From Amphibalanus amphitrite (Eukaryota; Arthropoda; Thecostraca; Balanomorpha; Balanidae), in NCBI RefSeq assembly GCF_019059575.1, contig NW_024882913.1, positions 1 to 64,000 on the forward strand: 64,000 nucleotides of DNA, written 5' to 3'. The position numbers and the translations under genes were made by a program. Every line of letters begins with the position of its first letter. Position 1 is the stretch's first letter. The notes under the pieces were generated by a model, which did not search any database, was not told the DNA's origin, and saw only the letters and a program-made list of their open reading frames with translations. Positions 24,301-37,531 of the stretch are shown here, piece after piece.

Positions 24301-27300
24301 AAGTGACAGTGTCGCGGGGTCCTGCCCTCTGCCGTAGGGAGGGGGGGGGAGGTCATGAGATCTGGCCCCGTTCAGCCCAGATACAGGCGCTGGGGATATA
24401 AACACAGCTATCTGCTTTACTGGAGTCAGCTTGTGTCAGTCGGTTTGAGGTTGATTCAGAGTCGTGTCGTGATTTGTTGAGATTACTGGAACTCCAAGAC
24501 CAACTGGCGTCACGTGATTTGCAGGAAATTGGAAAAAAGTACGAAAAATTATTTACATTTCAATAGTCTTAGGTGTTGTTTTTATCCGCTGGGACTGAGA
24601 GCGTGAGATGATGTTTTTCGTACTCCAGCGTAGATGGGTAGCCATTCGGCTTCCACGGTTGACAGTGATGACATCAGTCATCTTTTGCAAACTCGTTAAA
24701 GATTTGGGCTGTACGGGGACTCGAACCCCGGGCCCGGGGTTCGAGTCCCCGTACAGCCCAAATCTTTAACGAGTTTGCAAAAGATGACTGATGTCATCAC
24801 TGTCAACCGTGGAAGCCGAATGGCTACCCATCTACGCTGGAGTACGAAAAACATCATCTCATACATTTCAATAGGTTTTCACAGCTATTCGTTACCGAGC
24901 ACTAAAACCATTTCGATATTTTGGCACAACAATGACCGCAAAGACTATTTAAAACTCATTTGAGTAAATGCTTAAACAATATAAAGTTGTATTTGTCGCA
25001 TCCTCTTTGCTATTTTGCCGCATTTGCACTGTTGTCTTTCACGTAATGATAGGTAGGCTTTCGGATTCTACCGGCGCTGAATTGTCTCACGAGCAGAATT
25101 GCGTGAGAATCTGATGTAATGCTTCTTGGTGCTCTTGCTATCACTTCCCATCCTTACTATAACAATGTCATGATGTTTATGAAGACTTCAGCATAGGCTT
25201 TCATTTCCGCACAACTATAGTCATACTGCGTCACAGCCATTCATGATGCCATGGTATGTGACCAAAAGCATCTGTAGCGGACATTCCTATTTGCCATAGA
25301 TTCCTTGGTACAGCGTATCTTTTTCATTCATTGTTGTTTGTGCCGAAGAAAGGAATGACAAAGCTCCGATTTCGTGCACAGATTGTGTACATTTTGACTG
25401 CAATAGTGAATGCAATGTTATTGCATTGCTACTGTTCTTAAATACGGCGACGAAAGAAATGCGAATCTACGTCGCATGTTGTTATTTCTGAAGTCGTACA
25501 GAGTCGTACTCCTGAACCCGTGCATTTACAATGGGCGGAAAATGGTGTTCAATTCTTACATGTAAAACCTCAAAATCTCTAGACGACTTTTTATTTCAGG
25601 TATGGCGAAATTGCGAAGTTACACGTGGTTCATGCATCCTGAATCTGCGCCGTTTAGACTGTACTCTTGCCACACAATAATAAAGCTTACGCTGCTGATG
25701 TTCCTCATCCAAGGACTGGGCCCACAATCCGACGTTCTTATTTGATCACACTTCACAGCCTTGCATTGTAACCTTACCGTGCGCCGCATTGGTGACTTGT
25801 TGCTGACAGCTGCTTACGTTGACAGCTCTGTATGCTGCCGTCGAACACGGTCAACTGGAGAAGGCCAGAGCCATCCTGAAGACAACTGATGTGGATGTCA
25901 ACAGGTATGTTCAGTCTTCACGAGGATGGGGTCAAACGGGAACATATCTTTGGTTCGTATCATGGTCAAAATGTTGTGTTTATTATAACGTCAGTTTGGT
26001 GCACTGATAGTGCTCACAATATGCTGCTGTTTGTTGATACTAACAACAGAATATGTATGTTGCTTTATGGTCAGTGACTTCTCGGATTTTCCATGGCAGC
26101 GATAAGGTCAGCTCCCAGGAGCTTCGTTTCTGTGTATCTTCGAGGATGTCCGATGCTTTATAAACACTGGTTATTCGCCACGATAAACACAAGTGCTTGT
26201 GTATGAAACCTTGCCACAAGAAATTGGCCAGCCTCGAAACGTTAACGACGTATATCAGTCAATCGGTGGCATAGATATGGTTGCTGGGTCAACACTCAAC
26301 ATGCTAAACGGTGTTCCTAACCAAATATGATGCAATGGATTGGGTCTTGCTAGCTAGTTAAGTATGATGTGCCTCTGGTTTGTGTTTGCTCCGCTAAAAC
26401 CATGATGTCAGGAAGGGGTTTGGCCATCTACTGATGCAAGGGGGTCTACAATTAGGCTGACGTAATTAACCCGCGCCCCGTAGGGGGGGCCGAAACGGCC
26501 CCCCCTGTCCTTTTCGGTCGATATCTCCTAAACGGCTGGAGATATCGCCACCAAACTTTCAGGACCCCTCCGGGCATCAATTTTACACATTGTGACCAAA
26601 AATTTTTCCAGAGGCTGTGATAGGTTGGCTACAAATGACGTCAGAGTGACATCATGTTCTGTCATTTTCGACCGAAAAAAGACCTTCGCGAGAAGACCTG
26701 TCAGGCCTACAGCTTTGAAGATACAGAAAAATGATCAAGACATAAAAGGTGTATAATTGACAGGGCTACAAAACTGCTATCTCGGATTTTTTAAATTTTT
26801 GAGTTTTGATCCCCAAAAATCAAAAAAGCATTTTTTTAGATATATTAGCCAAAAAATCCAAAAAGTTTTTTGAGTTTCGAAAAAAACGGAATATATGTGA
26901 TAGTACCTACCGTCTTCTATCTACATACCAAATTTGAGATCGATACCTCGTTTTTTGGCCAAGTTATAGCGAAAAAACTGTTCAAAAATGATGACGTCAA
27001 ATTTTCAAACTCAATTTTTGGCAATTCTAGAACTCGTAGAGCAAAACAAAGACCACCATTAGACTCCCCGTGACGAGCTGCATCGAATGGATACCCATTT
27101 TATGCAAAAATATCAACTTTGAAATTTGACCTAATTTGACCTGACCTTGACCTGACCTTCACCAAAACGTGACCTAGGCTGGCCCCAAAGGCTGCCTAAC
27201 CCACATAATCGCATTTGTCATGTAAAATGGACCATAAAACATGTATCACACGACACATTCATATTGTGACCCCCGGTGACCTGACCTCGCTGTGACCTGA

Positions 27301-30300
27301 CCTGGTATCAGTGACCTCAGATAGCAAAGTATGTGTTTGACGAACAATATACCATCGATGGTTTTCAATAAATTACCAATTTACTCGATTTCACAGCACA
27401 TTTCTTGAATTGCCTGTGAACGGTGAAAATCTGACCTTTGACCTGACCTGTGACGTCATCGGTTTGACCTAGGTCAATGAAATTTGGTCACAAGGTAGTT
27501 CCCGGGTAGGGCTATCAAACGCCGTTTGAATTTTGAAAATCGGCCGGTAACTTTCCGAGATCTTAGGGGGGGGCCGAAACGCCCCCCCCCCCCTACGGGT
27601 GGTAGGGTCCGCCGGTAGCCCTACGGGGCGCGGGTTAATGTAACTTACCGTAAACTGGTGGGTAGACAACATTCATTGACCTAAATCCATGTTGATAATT
27701 ATTTTGTTAAATACTTGTAAGGATTTTCGCGCGTGGGTAGTAGGCACCTTTTATCCTTGCCTTGTTGATCATAACTGTCACTAAAGGATTCTTGAGCCGC
27801 GGGTCCCAGTTAACTATTTCATTTCCCAACCTCAGAATCCGCAACTGACACACTTTTGAGCGACTGCACGAAACATGCCGTCGAACTCTGTCACTAGAAA
27901 CATCACTTCAGCCCGAAACTCTATACTGATGACAATCTATTGGCCGCCCGGTTCGGTTTTCGCAAATGGCAACGCCGCACTAACGGGGGACCGGTTCCGT
28001 TCAACTACATGCTGCAGCCACAGATATCCGGTTTCTGCACGTTCTAAGTTGCAACGAGGAAGTGCGGACGAGCAGTGACACAGCGGGCGTTTCGTTGCCA
28101 TGGATACGGGGTGATACGGTCAGCACCGCAAAACGAGAAGCACTGGTTTGTTGTTGGAAGTGCACTGAGGTCTGAGTCATAAGAGATGAAATACTGAGTG
28201 CAATAAGCACCGGTTGTGGGAAACTTCCAGCCAGGGCTAACTCAACTTGTTCAATATATGTCCCGAGTTTTCTTTTGAGATGAAAAGAACTAAAATTGCC
28301 CCTGCATAACTTCGTATTCATATGCACGAGACTCGTGCTTCGAAGTTGCACCTCTTGTGACCATGCCAAGCAGTCAGAATTATGATACATGCAGCGCAGC
28401 GTCCGCGCTTCCTCGAATTAGACTCTTCCCTGCACTTCACGCTGCTTCCAGTGGCCAGCATGCGTTGCGTCGCGGGGCCTGGTATTTCTCGTGCCACAGT
28501 TACGCTTAGTGGGACTGGTGGGGAAGGGGAGGGAGGAGTAGCCCCGTGGGAGTGTCCTTAGGTTAATCACTGGGAAAGGGCAGAGCGAAACGAGAGGGAT
28601 GGGAGCAGGGAAGCCTGTCCGTCTAGTGACACAACTGATGCAATCCCACGCGGGTTGCGTCAGGGGCCACTGACGCTTGGGAAGTGCAGGTCACTGCGGG
28701 GCTATGGATAGCGTCGGGTACGAGTAGATGTAGTGGGAGGCAATGGTAGTGTTGAAAACGACGGAGGGTATTGCTTAAGGTCTTCAAGGAATGTTTTATT
28801 TAATTCAGTAAGGAGGTTTCTAATTAGTTGATAGCGTTGAAACGTCCAACACATTGCTCAAAATGCCAGCCCAAAAGTAAAGGAGTCTGTGATATCTAAG
28901 AACATACAACATGAAGTCACACAATGCAAGGGATTCCATATACTTTGGCGTATGAAATTCCTTTTACTCCCTACCATAGCGAAGTTTATGATTCACTTCT
29001 AACTAAGAAACTGGGCTTTCCTGATAACCCACGCATACCCATGCAGCATATACACCAGCTTCCAATGAACCTAGACTATACACACTCAAACCCATACAGT
29101 AACACCGCATGCCCTTTGTCCACTACTGCTATCAAACAACACAACGCCACCGCACTGGCGTGGATGTGTATTGCGTGGTGTGGACACGTCACAAAGGACC
29201 ACCGTGTAAGGCTCGGTGAGTGATCGCTGCTCGCCAGTGGCATGACAAGCGTCGGGAGCTCAGCGGGAGGTCTAGGTGGCCCTTCGTGCACCTTCGAGGG
29301 TCCATGGACGCTTCAGTTGCTGTGTTGGTGATAGCGTACCACGCAAGTCCGTTTGTCATCGCCATGGATGGTGGAAGTGTCGGATGTGACGGATGGGGAC
29401 TGACAGGGTGTGAGTTTGGTGGGCGTGTCGGGTTGTCAGGTGGAGTGGAGGGGCGTGGCAGGCTGTCAGATGGCGTGTCAGACTGTCAGCGGGCGTACCC
29501 GTATGTCAACTCTATAGGTACGGTGGGCGATGACACTTTGATCAGAGGTCAGACTTATGCGACTTGCTGAACAGAAGTTTTTTTTCGTTCTTTTGACTGA
29601 CAGCAAATGGGTAGCAGAGGTATAAGAACGAATGATAACACTACGTCTTCTATAGGATGCCACTTTATACTGAAACCATAAAAGAAGAAAATAAAGTTTG
29701 CCTTACCTCGATTTGAAATACGAGCTGGGGCATTCCACGATAGATCGACCAAAAATGAATAAAATTTACACCCTCATATTTTATTTTTTGCTTAAAATTG
29801 GTCTAATGGGTTGTGATGGGCGGGGAACCCAGCTGTGGCAAGGATTTTTTTCTTCGAACAACGGTTTCCGAGATATAGCCTCGGGCAGTTCCTGGAGGTC
29901 ACACTCTAACCCTATGTTTGGCGGCTTATAACTCAGAAACTATTGGTTTTCTATGGTAAAAACTTGATATGATTCAACTCGCAATCAACCAACAAACGTT
30001 TTGGCTATCTCGGATTTTCGATTTTTGAAAATTTTGATCACGTGACATCTTGACCTTTTTTTCGAAGAGTGACCTTGATATTATCCCAACTGAAAGTCGC
30101 AATTTTGTCTGATGACGATTAAAGCCTTATCAATTGTCATTAATATGCGATAATAAAAAAGTGGCTTTCGGCCTGCGTTGACCTCAGGTCAGGTCATTTT
30201 TATGACCTTCCCATTATTACGAGCGGGAGCGACAGCGAGATCTCGTGAACAAAGCAAGATAGCGACAAGTGGTAAACGGCACAAAGTACACATGGATAAG

Positions 30301-33300
30301 GTCTACAATTTTTACTCAGGTCATTTTCAGGTCAGGTTAAAGCTGACGTCACAGGGGTAAAAAGAAAGTATAAATGGCGGCACTACATATATATGAAGTT
30401 TTTCTCGAATAACTTTCAAAGTATTCCAGCTAGGAACAAGCTAATAGCACCATCGTGATCCTCTCGTCGATCCGCATCGAAACATGTGTATGTTGACATC
30501 GAAAGGTCAAAGTCAAAAGTTGACCTTAGGTCACGTGACCTTAAGGTCATCATATATATCATTCGATGGGTCTTGACGAGCTGAACACAATGAGCCTATC
30601 CGCGCGGCTGTATCTCAAACCTGTAAGGAGTTAGTAGCAAAAAAACATTTGGTGACCTTTAATGACGTCACATGGCCCAAGAGCAACGTCACAGTTGACC
30701 AAGAGCAAAAAAGGTCTCAAGGTAGTCAAAGTTAGTCGTATATGAAGTCACTCATGGTATATTAGGCAATTCCGACGCGTTTTAGTGTAAAAACAAGGGA
30801 GCTGATTTTTCCCCAATTGACTTATAATGGGGTGGTCAAGAAATTGACCTGATCTTAGGTCATCGGTATTGAAATTCAAAACGAACTGGCGCTAGGCGAA
30901 AGCAAACACAATGGTGCCTGTTCCACGTCTCTGTGAGGTTCGGAGAGTTGTATTGCCACCATGGGCGACCCCCAGTTATTGGTCGTCACCATGGCAACGC
31001 GAGTGTGACATTGTTCAGCGGTTGGTTTGATCGGGGTCGATCTGTCGAGTGTTGGACGCATTGTAATGTAGCTCAATATAAATGACGTTTATTCCATGAC
31101 GCTTTAGTATTGCACGAACTATGACCCACGGATAAGAATCACACATGGCGCGGTCGGTAGGACCCGGGAGATGAAAGCAGCAGCCAGGGAATCATACAAC
31201 ACCAGCGCCAAGCCGCTGAGACCTCTACGTATAGGAGCATACGTATCGCTGCAAGATCCGGACACAGGCCTATGGGACAGGACCGGCCAGGTAGTGGGGA
31301 TCGGGAGCCACAGAAGCTACTTGATCAAGACGCCTAGTGGCCGCACCCTATGGCGTAACCGCAGGCATGTCCGGCCATTCCGTGGGATCGTCGCGACCCA
31401 GCGAGCAGATCCAGATCCAAGCCGAGCAGATCCGAGCCAGAGAAGAGGCGAGACGCTGTCACCGACCCCGGCTCCGGTAAGCCGCAAGACGGTGCGGTTT
31501 TCTCTGGGCGAGTCTGAGCTCTCCCCACGACGGAGCAGCCGACGACGTCAGCCCCCAGAGAGACTCCAGGTCGATCCGAGGCTGAAGACATACGGACCGA
31601 CCTGGGGGGAGGTGTGAGGTTCGGAGAGTTGTATTGCCACCATGGGCGACCCCCAGTTATTGGTCGTCACCATGGCAACGCGAGTGTGACATTGTTCAGC
31701 GGTTGGTTTGATCGGGGTCGATCTGTCGAGTGTTGGACGCATTGTAATGTAGCTCAATATAAATGACGTTTATTCCATGACGCTTTAGTATTGCACGAAC
31801 TATGACCCACGGATAAGAATCACACAGTCTCTTTCTTTATTAGATCAAAAGGTACAGCCAAAACTATTTTGACTTCCTTTTTACCCCTGTGACGTCATCT
31901 TTGACCTGACCTGAAAATAAAATTGTAGACCTTATCCGTGTGAATCCTGTACCGTTTACCGCTTGTCGCTATCTTGCTTTATTCTCGAGATCTCGCGTCG
32001 CTCCCGCTCGTAATAAAATGGACAGGTCATAAAAATGACCTAACCTGAGGTCAACGCAGGCCGAAAGCCACTTTTTTATTTGCGCATATGAATGACAATT
32101 GATAAGGCTTTAATCGTCATCAGACATAATTGCGACTTTCAGTTGGGAAAATATCAAGGTCACTCTTCGAAAAAAGGTCAAGATGTCACGTGATCAAAAT
32201 TTTCAAAAATCGAAAATCCGAGATAGCCAAAACGTTTGTTGGTTGATTGCGAGTTGAACCATATAAAGTTTTTACTATAGAAAACCAATAGTTTCTGAGT
32301 TATAAGCCGCCAAACATAGGGTTGCAGCGTGACCTTCAGGGATTGCCTGAGGCTATATCTCGGAAAACGTTGTTCGAAGAAAAAAATCCTTGGCACAGCT
32401 GGCTTCCCCGCCCATCACATGACCCATTAGACCAATTTTAAGCAAAAAATAAAATATGAGGGTGTACGGCTTTGGTCGATCTATCGTGGAATGCCCCAGC
32501 TCCTCAACACTAACAGCACAGTAACAATCGATGGACAACTGTTTCCGTACCATCGTCCGCTTACCTGTGTGACCTTCTGCTTACTAATTGGGATGTATTG
32601 ACGCAACAACACTGTTCCCGATCAAATTCAGCTTTAGTGATTACACGTTTCATTGAATTTCAGAGGCGATCGTTCAGCCATTTCATGCTCGAATTATGAG
32701 CACCTTAGCTGTGCGTAAATCCCTAGCGGCACAACTGCGCAACCCTAGCTGGCTCGGCATTCATAAGCTAAAATCATCATCAACTCGGATTTAACCGGGA
32801 CCCACTTAGCTCCACTGATTTGCAGCGGCGCGCTTTGGCTGTTTCTCGGAACTCCAGTTAAATCTCAACTGGTGCGTGTTTGAGTGTACGCCGAACTGCG
32901 TGATTATGTGATGATTATTGCTCTGCACTGCAAGGCCTTTTGGGAGAAGGTACTCCCCAGGTGTTCCCCGTGTACTCTCCTAAGGTGCTCCCCAAAGATG
33001 CTCTCTGAAAGTACTCCACGAGGTACACGCAGAATGTCTTTGTGCTGAGCACAGCAGTCAGTAACCATAGGGATTTAGCAGTCAGCGTGACTTTGTGAAT
33101 CAAGATATGGAGATCCAGCTCTTAGAGGTGGCTTACAGTGCTGGCGGAGGGATTCAAGAGCAGTTGAAGTGTTATTGTTTGCTGGCCTTTGTCTAGTGAA
33201 AGGAGATATTTCAGCTGTATTGAGTTATCTGACCTTGACGTTCTTGAATTCGCCGTCGGCAGAAGGCCGAAGAAAGCACGCAATCGTGCGAATGAGGGAA

Positions 33301-35087
33301 AAATGGTTTTGTTCAATGTCTTCGCGACTTTCTGTGACATAGCGCGATGTATATGTAGTGTAATATGAAACTTAGGGATTCATGTAGCTATTAAATTGGA
33401 CCGAATTCAGCTCACATCGTCAGGTTCTCTTATTTCATCTGCAAGCAATGTGACGATAGCCAACATGCTATTTATTCATGTAGGACTCAGAGTTTCAGCG
33501 CATTTAAGAATGAACATTTGAATCTTATAAAGTCCAACGTTTCTCTAAATCTTCCAAATGCTCTGGCAGGGCTGATATTTTGTCTGGCAGGGCTGATATT
33601 TTGCACCACACTAAAAAGCAATTCAGCAAAGATAAATGGAGAAGCGACTGGGCGAAGAACGTTGAATAAAGAAGGCACAGCAGGCCCCCGGCGATTTATC
33701 CTGATTTGACGACAGCCATCCAGCATCAGAACTCCGGTAGCTGGCAATCTAGCTCAAAGACACGTTTTAAAAATGGATGAATGCTTGGGCTGGCATAAGG
33801 CATACTGATGGACGATGGGGGACAACTGATCTAGTATGCTGTAAAGATGATAAGAAGATCATAAGTAGGTAACAATTCTGCTCTTTCCTTTGATTTTTTG
33901 CAGATTATAAGACTCAGAAGGAAGGCAAATATTTTCTTATGACTATTTTAGCCGCATGCAGACCAGACGATCCTGTTCAACATTACTCTTGTGTGTATTT
34001 TCTAGCTGATTAAATGGACTCCATCACATGAATGTCATCAAACGTTACGTAATTACGCTCTGTTAAGCCCAGGCAGCCTCAGAAATATATGCAGGCTCAT
34101 TTGAGATTGCATGAGTTTGTGGTCTGATGGAAACACCAATAACAGCGAATAATTTCCTAGCTTAGCAAATTTATATCACCTAATTTCAATTTCGCATCAA
34201 AACCGGACATAATATCGTCTGTTCTTTATGACTTTGTTTGTCGGACGAGTGTCAAGGTATCAAATCAAAAAAGCTACACATAGAAATATTGCTTTGGAAA
34301 TGAATACTTAACCAAACCCAAACAAAAGCTTCAGCTGAGGATATGGCTGTATCGTTTTTCTCCCACCGTGAGTTGTATGACACCTGGTGCATCCAGATAC
34401 TTTGTGATCTTGATGCTCACGATGTCCAGCTGCATCATCATTTTTAACTCTTGTTGATTTTTTCCATCTTTTGTTTCAGCGTGAATGGGGATGGCTTTTC
34501 ACTGCTGGACATTGCTGTGATGACCAACAATCAGCAGATGGCGCGACTTCTGCTCACCTGCGGAGCCAGGGAAAGCTCCCAATGTAAGTATCTGAACGCC
34601 CCGGGGCATTGTAGTCATTACATCGCAGTGGAGGACTGGATCATGGAATCAGTCTGATTTGTCTTCAAATTGAACATCGTGTCATATTTCCTGCACTTAA
34701 TGTCCTGAAAAATGGGTCGTAGAGACTATTTTCCTTTGCTTGTCTGATCCAGCTGTTTCTGGCCAATTGTCTAAATTTGGAAGGTATAAGTTTCCCGGCT
34801 TTGCTGATGCGTACATGCACGTGGTTTTGATTTTTTCATCGATGCTCTATTAACTTATATTTCCGATAGGTTCCGTCACTGGACATAAGATAGTTCGACG
34901 GATATACCCGACATTGTGTTCCAAATCACTCCCATGGATAAAGTCCATTCTTCGTACTCTTACAAACCATTTTCGCCCCAATTGCCATCGTCCGATAAAG
35001 TCGTCCTGGGTATCTCCACATCATGCCTCCTGCGCGGAAAAATAATACCTCATACTGCTCCGCATTATCCACAGGACAGGGAGAGAG

Positions 35088-35163
<76 letters not shown>

Positions 35164-37475
35164 GCGCTCGGGATAAATCCAGTGTTTATCGTCCTTCTGA
35201 GCCCAGTTCCGTGAGATATGCCATTAACAGTAACTAGGCCGAGGTTAAGACCCCAACTACGTCATAAATGGCGTCGCAGTCAGCTGAGTGTCCGCAGACC
35301 GACCCAAAGTGAAGCTGTGAGATAGTGTGGCCGGTAGGTTAGGTTGAACAGTAATTGCTAAGCGCTTAACCAGGTTAATTTGCTAAATTGTAGCGCACCT
35401 TCTCAGCAATCTACTGAAAAAGTTCGCGTGTGGAGGTCTACAACTAGTTTGAGTCTCGGAAGCAAAGTGATGCGAACAATTAATCGTTTTCATAATGTCA
35501 TAATAATGCCATAATGTCGTTTTGATATGCCGATCATATTCTCTCCACCAACATCAGCACTAGTATTCATACTGGCGGAAAGCAGTATCAGACGACAGTG
35601 TAAGCGGTGGCCAGCTCATAGAATAAACTATCACTGTCCACAAAGACGCAAATAAAACACCCACGGGCGTCTGAGGTCACCTTATTCACCAGTGGGTGTG
35701 GTGTAGGGAGTGCTATTTATACCAGCTCCTTCTTCAACCTGCACGACATAGCGGTGTGCGGTTTCGCCTGACAAACCGTTATAAACGGAGAGTTTTGTTG
35801 ATGTGGCAGCGGAAAGGCTTATGGAATGTCATTCAATGGCTTCTAGTGAACTGATAGCTTTTATCTTGGCTTCTAGCTGTACTTGGATGTCAATAAACTT
35901 ATTTACCGTTAGGACAAAGTTTAGCAGACATCTGATCTCAAAATGAAACGGTTGTGAGACGGAGTTTATCAGTCTTTTCTGAGTTCTGGTCTCCCGGTAT
36001 GCCTCAGTGCAACCGGGATGCAAAATTCATTTGTCGAGTTCTGACCGTCAATTCTGCCGTGGATTTCTTGCTGTGGATTTCCATCGTCTAAATCCTGATG
36101 CGGCTTTCCCACTACCCCGACCCCTATCTCGCGGCGGGCAGTCTGGAGCGGGCTCGTATCTCGGCCAGTAAGGCTGGTCGTCTGCTGTTCATTACGATCG
36201 ATGGCTGGACCAAAGAGAGATAACCCCGGGGCTTCGACCCGGCTTTAACCCGGCTTGATGACCTAGTCTACCGCCTTCGCCCCCTCTCGTCGACCTCCCC
36301 CCCCCCCCCATTCGTCGCCCCCGACTACGCCCCCGCCGCCCCCGCTGCCCTCAATGCCTCGCTACCGCCCGCCGTAAAGTCTAGGGATGTGGGTTTGTCT
36401 AGACTGGATAATAACGATGAGGTGGCTGGCCGGCAAAAGTGTAGAAATTAGGTCAGTTGGAAGGGATGGAAGGAAGAAGAGATGGGAAATTTAGGAGAGT
36501 TTGATATGAGAGATCAGAGGAGTCTGAGGCAAAAGGTACAATATAACAATTGACAGGGACGTTGGGAGGAAGCGATAGTGCGTAGTGAATACGGTTGAAA
36601 TTATCTCGAGATCATAGTGTGGCAATGCAAGTGCGTGGATCCTTCAGCACTAACCACTCATAGCCTTTTATTTGATCGTTATGATCATGAATTTTCGGCT
36701 GGTTGCTAATGACCAATGCATTCCAGGCGCCTCTAAAACCAATATATCATCATGGTCATCGAATTATTAGTCAGCATGATTATACGAGCCGCATACGATG
36801 CCGGAGGGGGACAGCCTCATCTAGCGCGGCATGGGGGGCTCACCAGGCAGAGAGCCGAGGGAGGGGCCTTCTCAGAAGGCAGCGGCTAGCGAAAACATCA
36901 ACAGACGTCTCGGCGCGAGTCACCGGACTGTGAGGGTGACATCAGGACGAGGGTGGGTCAGAGTTACGGTGCCCGCGGTTTGGGAGTGGTCTACTGTATG
37001 TATAGCGGGGCCAAGAAAAACACAACAAAACAAAACAATGAAGCTAGAGAGACCCTCAGATGTTGCTTGGTGGCTTGGTTCGGAGATAGAAAGTGATGGT
37101 TTTGATAGTGATGACCTTTGATGACCTCGGGTACGATGCGATGACCTAATGTGACCCCGAAATGAGTTATAGCATCAGCTAGCCGTCATGAGCTGGTACT
37201 AGTCATTGTTTATGTTTTGTTTGATCCTGGCCATGGTCTTCTTCCTTCGATAGGCAATTTTTTTAAAAGAAGCTAGTAAACCATAGAAGCATCCACAACC
37301 ATAGAAGCAACCATTGTGGTCCACGCATCGAATGATTCGGCGCTTGCAGCTTGACCAACAACCGTGTTAGTCTCTTTTTTCACATGCGTTTCCTTCTTTT
37401 CCTTCTTTCTTTCTTTCTGTCTTTCTTTCTGTCTTTCTTTCTTTCTTTCTTTCTTTCGCTCTTTCTTTCTTTCGC

Positions 37476-37531
<56 letters not shown>

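Larger units (their letters stand above)
23177..25825 (+). other. Intron 2
   Basis: Contains two perfect CREs only 12 bp apart (23604-23611 and 23616-23623) and the perfect palindrome at 24604-24861. Otherwise no repeats or exons were recognised. Confidence 0.75.
30927..31831 (+). mobile_element. Small non-autonomous LTR retrotransposon with target duplication
   Basis: Two 214-bp LTRs (30932-31145 and 31613-31826) are identical by eye, begin TGTG and end CACACA, and are flanked by the 5-bp target duplication GTCTC (30927-30931 and 31827-31831). Between them are only 467 bp: a primer-site-like TGGCGCGGTCGG directly after the left LTR, a residual integrase tail, and a polypurine tract GGGGGGAGG (31604-31612) directly before the right LTR. 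Identical LTRs indicate a recent insertion. With gag, protease, RT, RNase H and most of integrase missing, it must have been mobilised in trans. Confidence 0.92.
29722..32502. mobile_element. Foldback element with about 650-bp inverted arms
   Basis: The termini are GAGCTGGGGCATTCC at the left and its reverse complement at the right. The left arm (29722 to about 30375) and right arm (about 31865-32502) are diverged inverted repeats along their whole length. The inner part of each arm and the left loop (about 30236-30880) match the middle of the TTAA element at 6047-7060. The loop has been interrupted by the LTR element at 30932-31826. No transposase frame is visible and no convincing target duplication was found. 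It may have arisen by inverted duplication of a MITE-like sequence. Confidence 0.8.
25905..34479 (+). other. Intron 3
   Basis: About 8.6 kb. It holds the second TTAA element (26466-27638), the foldback element (29722-32502) with its nested LTR element, and a 22-bp direct duplication of GGCAGGGCTGATATTTTG near 33564-33604. The segments 27640-29700 and 32510-34450 show no recognised feature beyond degenerate GTC/GGGCGT repeats at 29370-29500. Confidence 0.7.

Noticed and set aside
24733..24760. Complete tRNA gene
   Set aside because: Only the T-arm and acceptor 3' side are present, mirrored. No A-box, D-arm or anticodon arm.
30876..31076. Minus-strand frame repeated at 31548-31757
   Set aside because: It is simply the LTR sequence read on the opposite strand, present twice because there are two LTRs.
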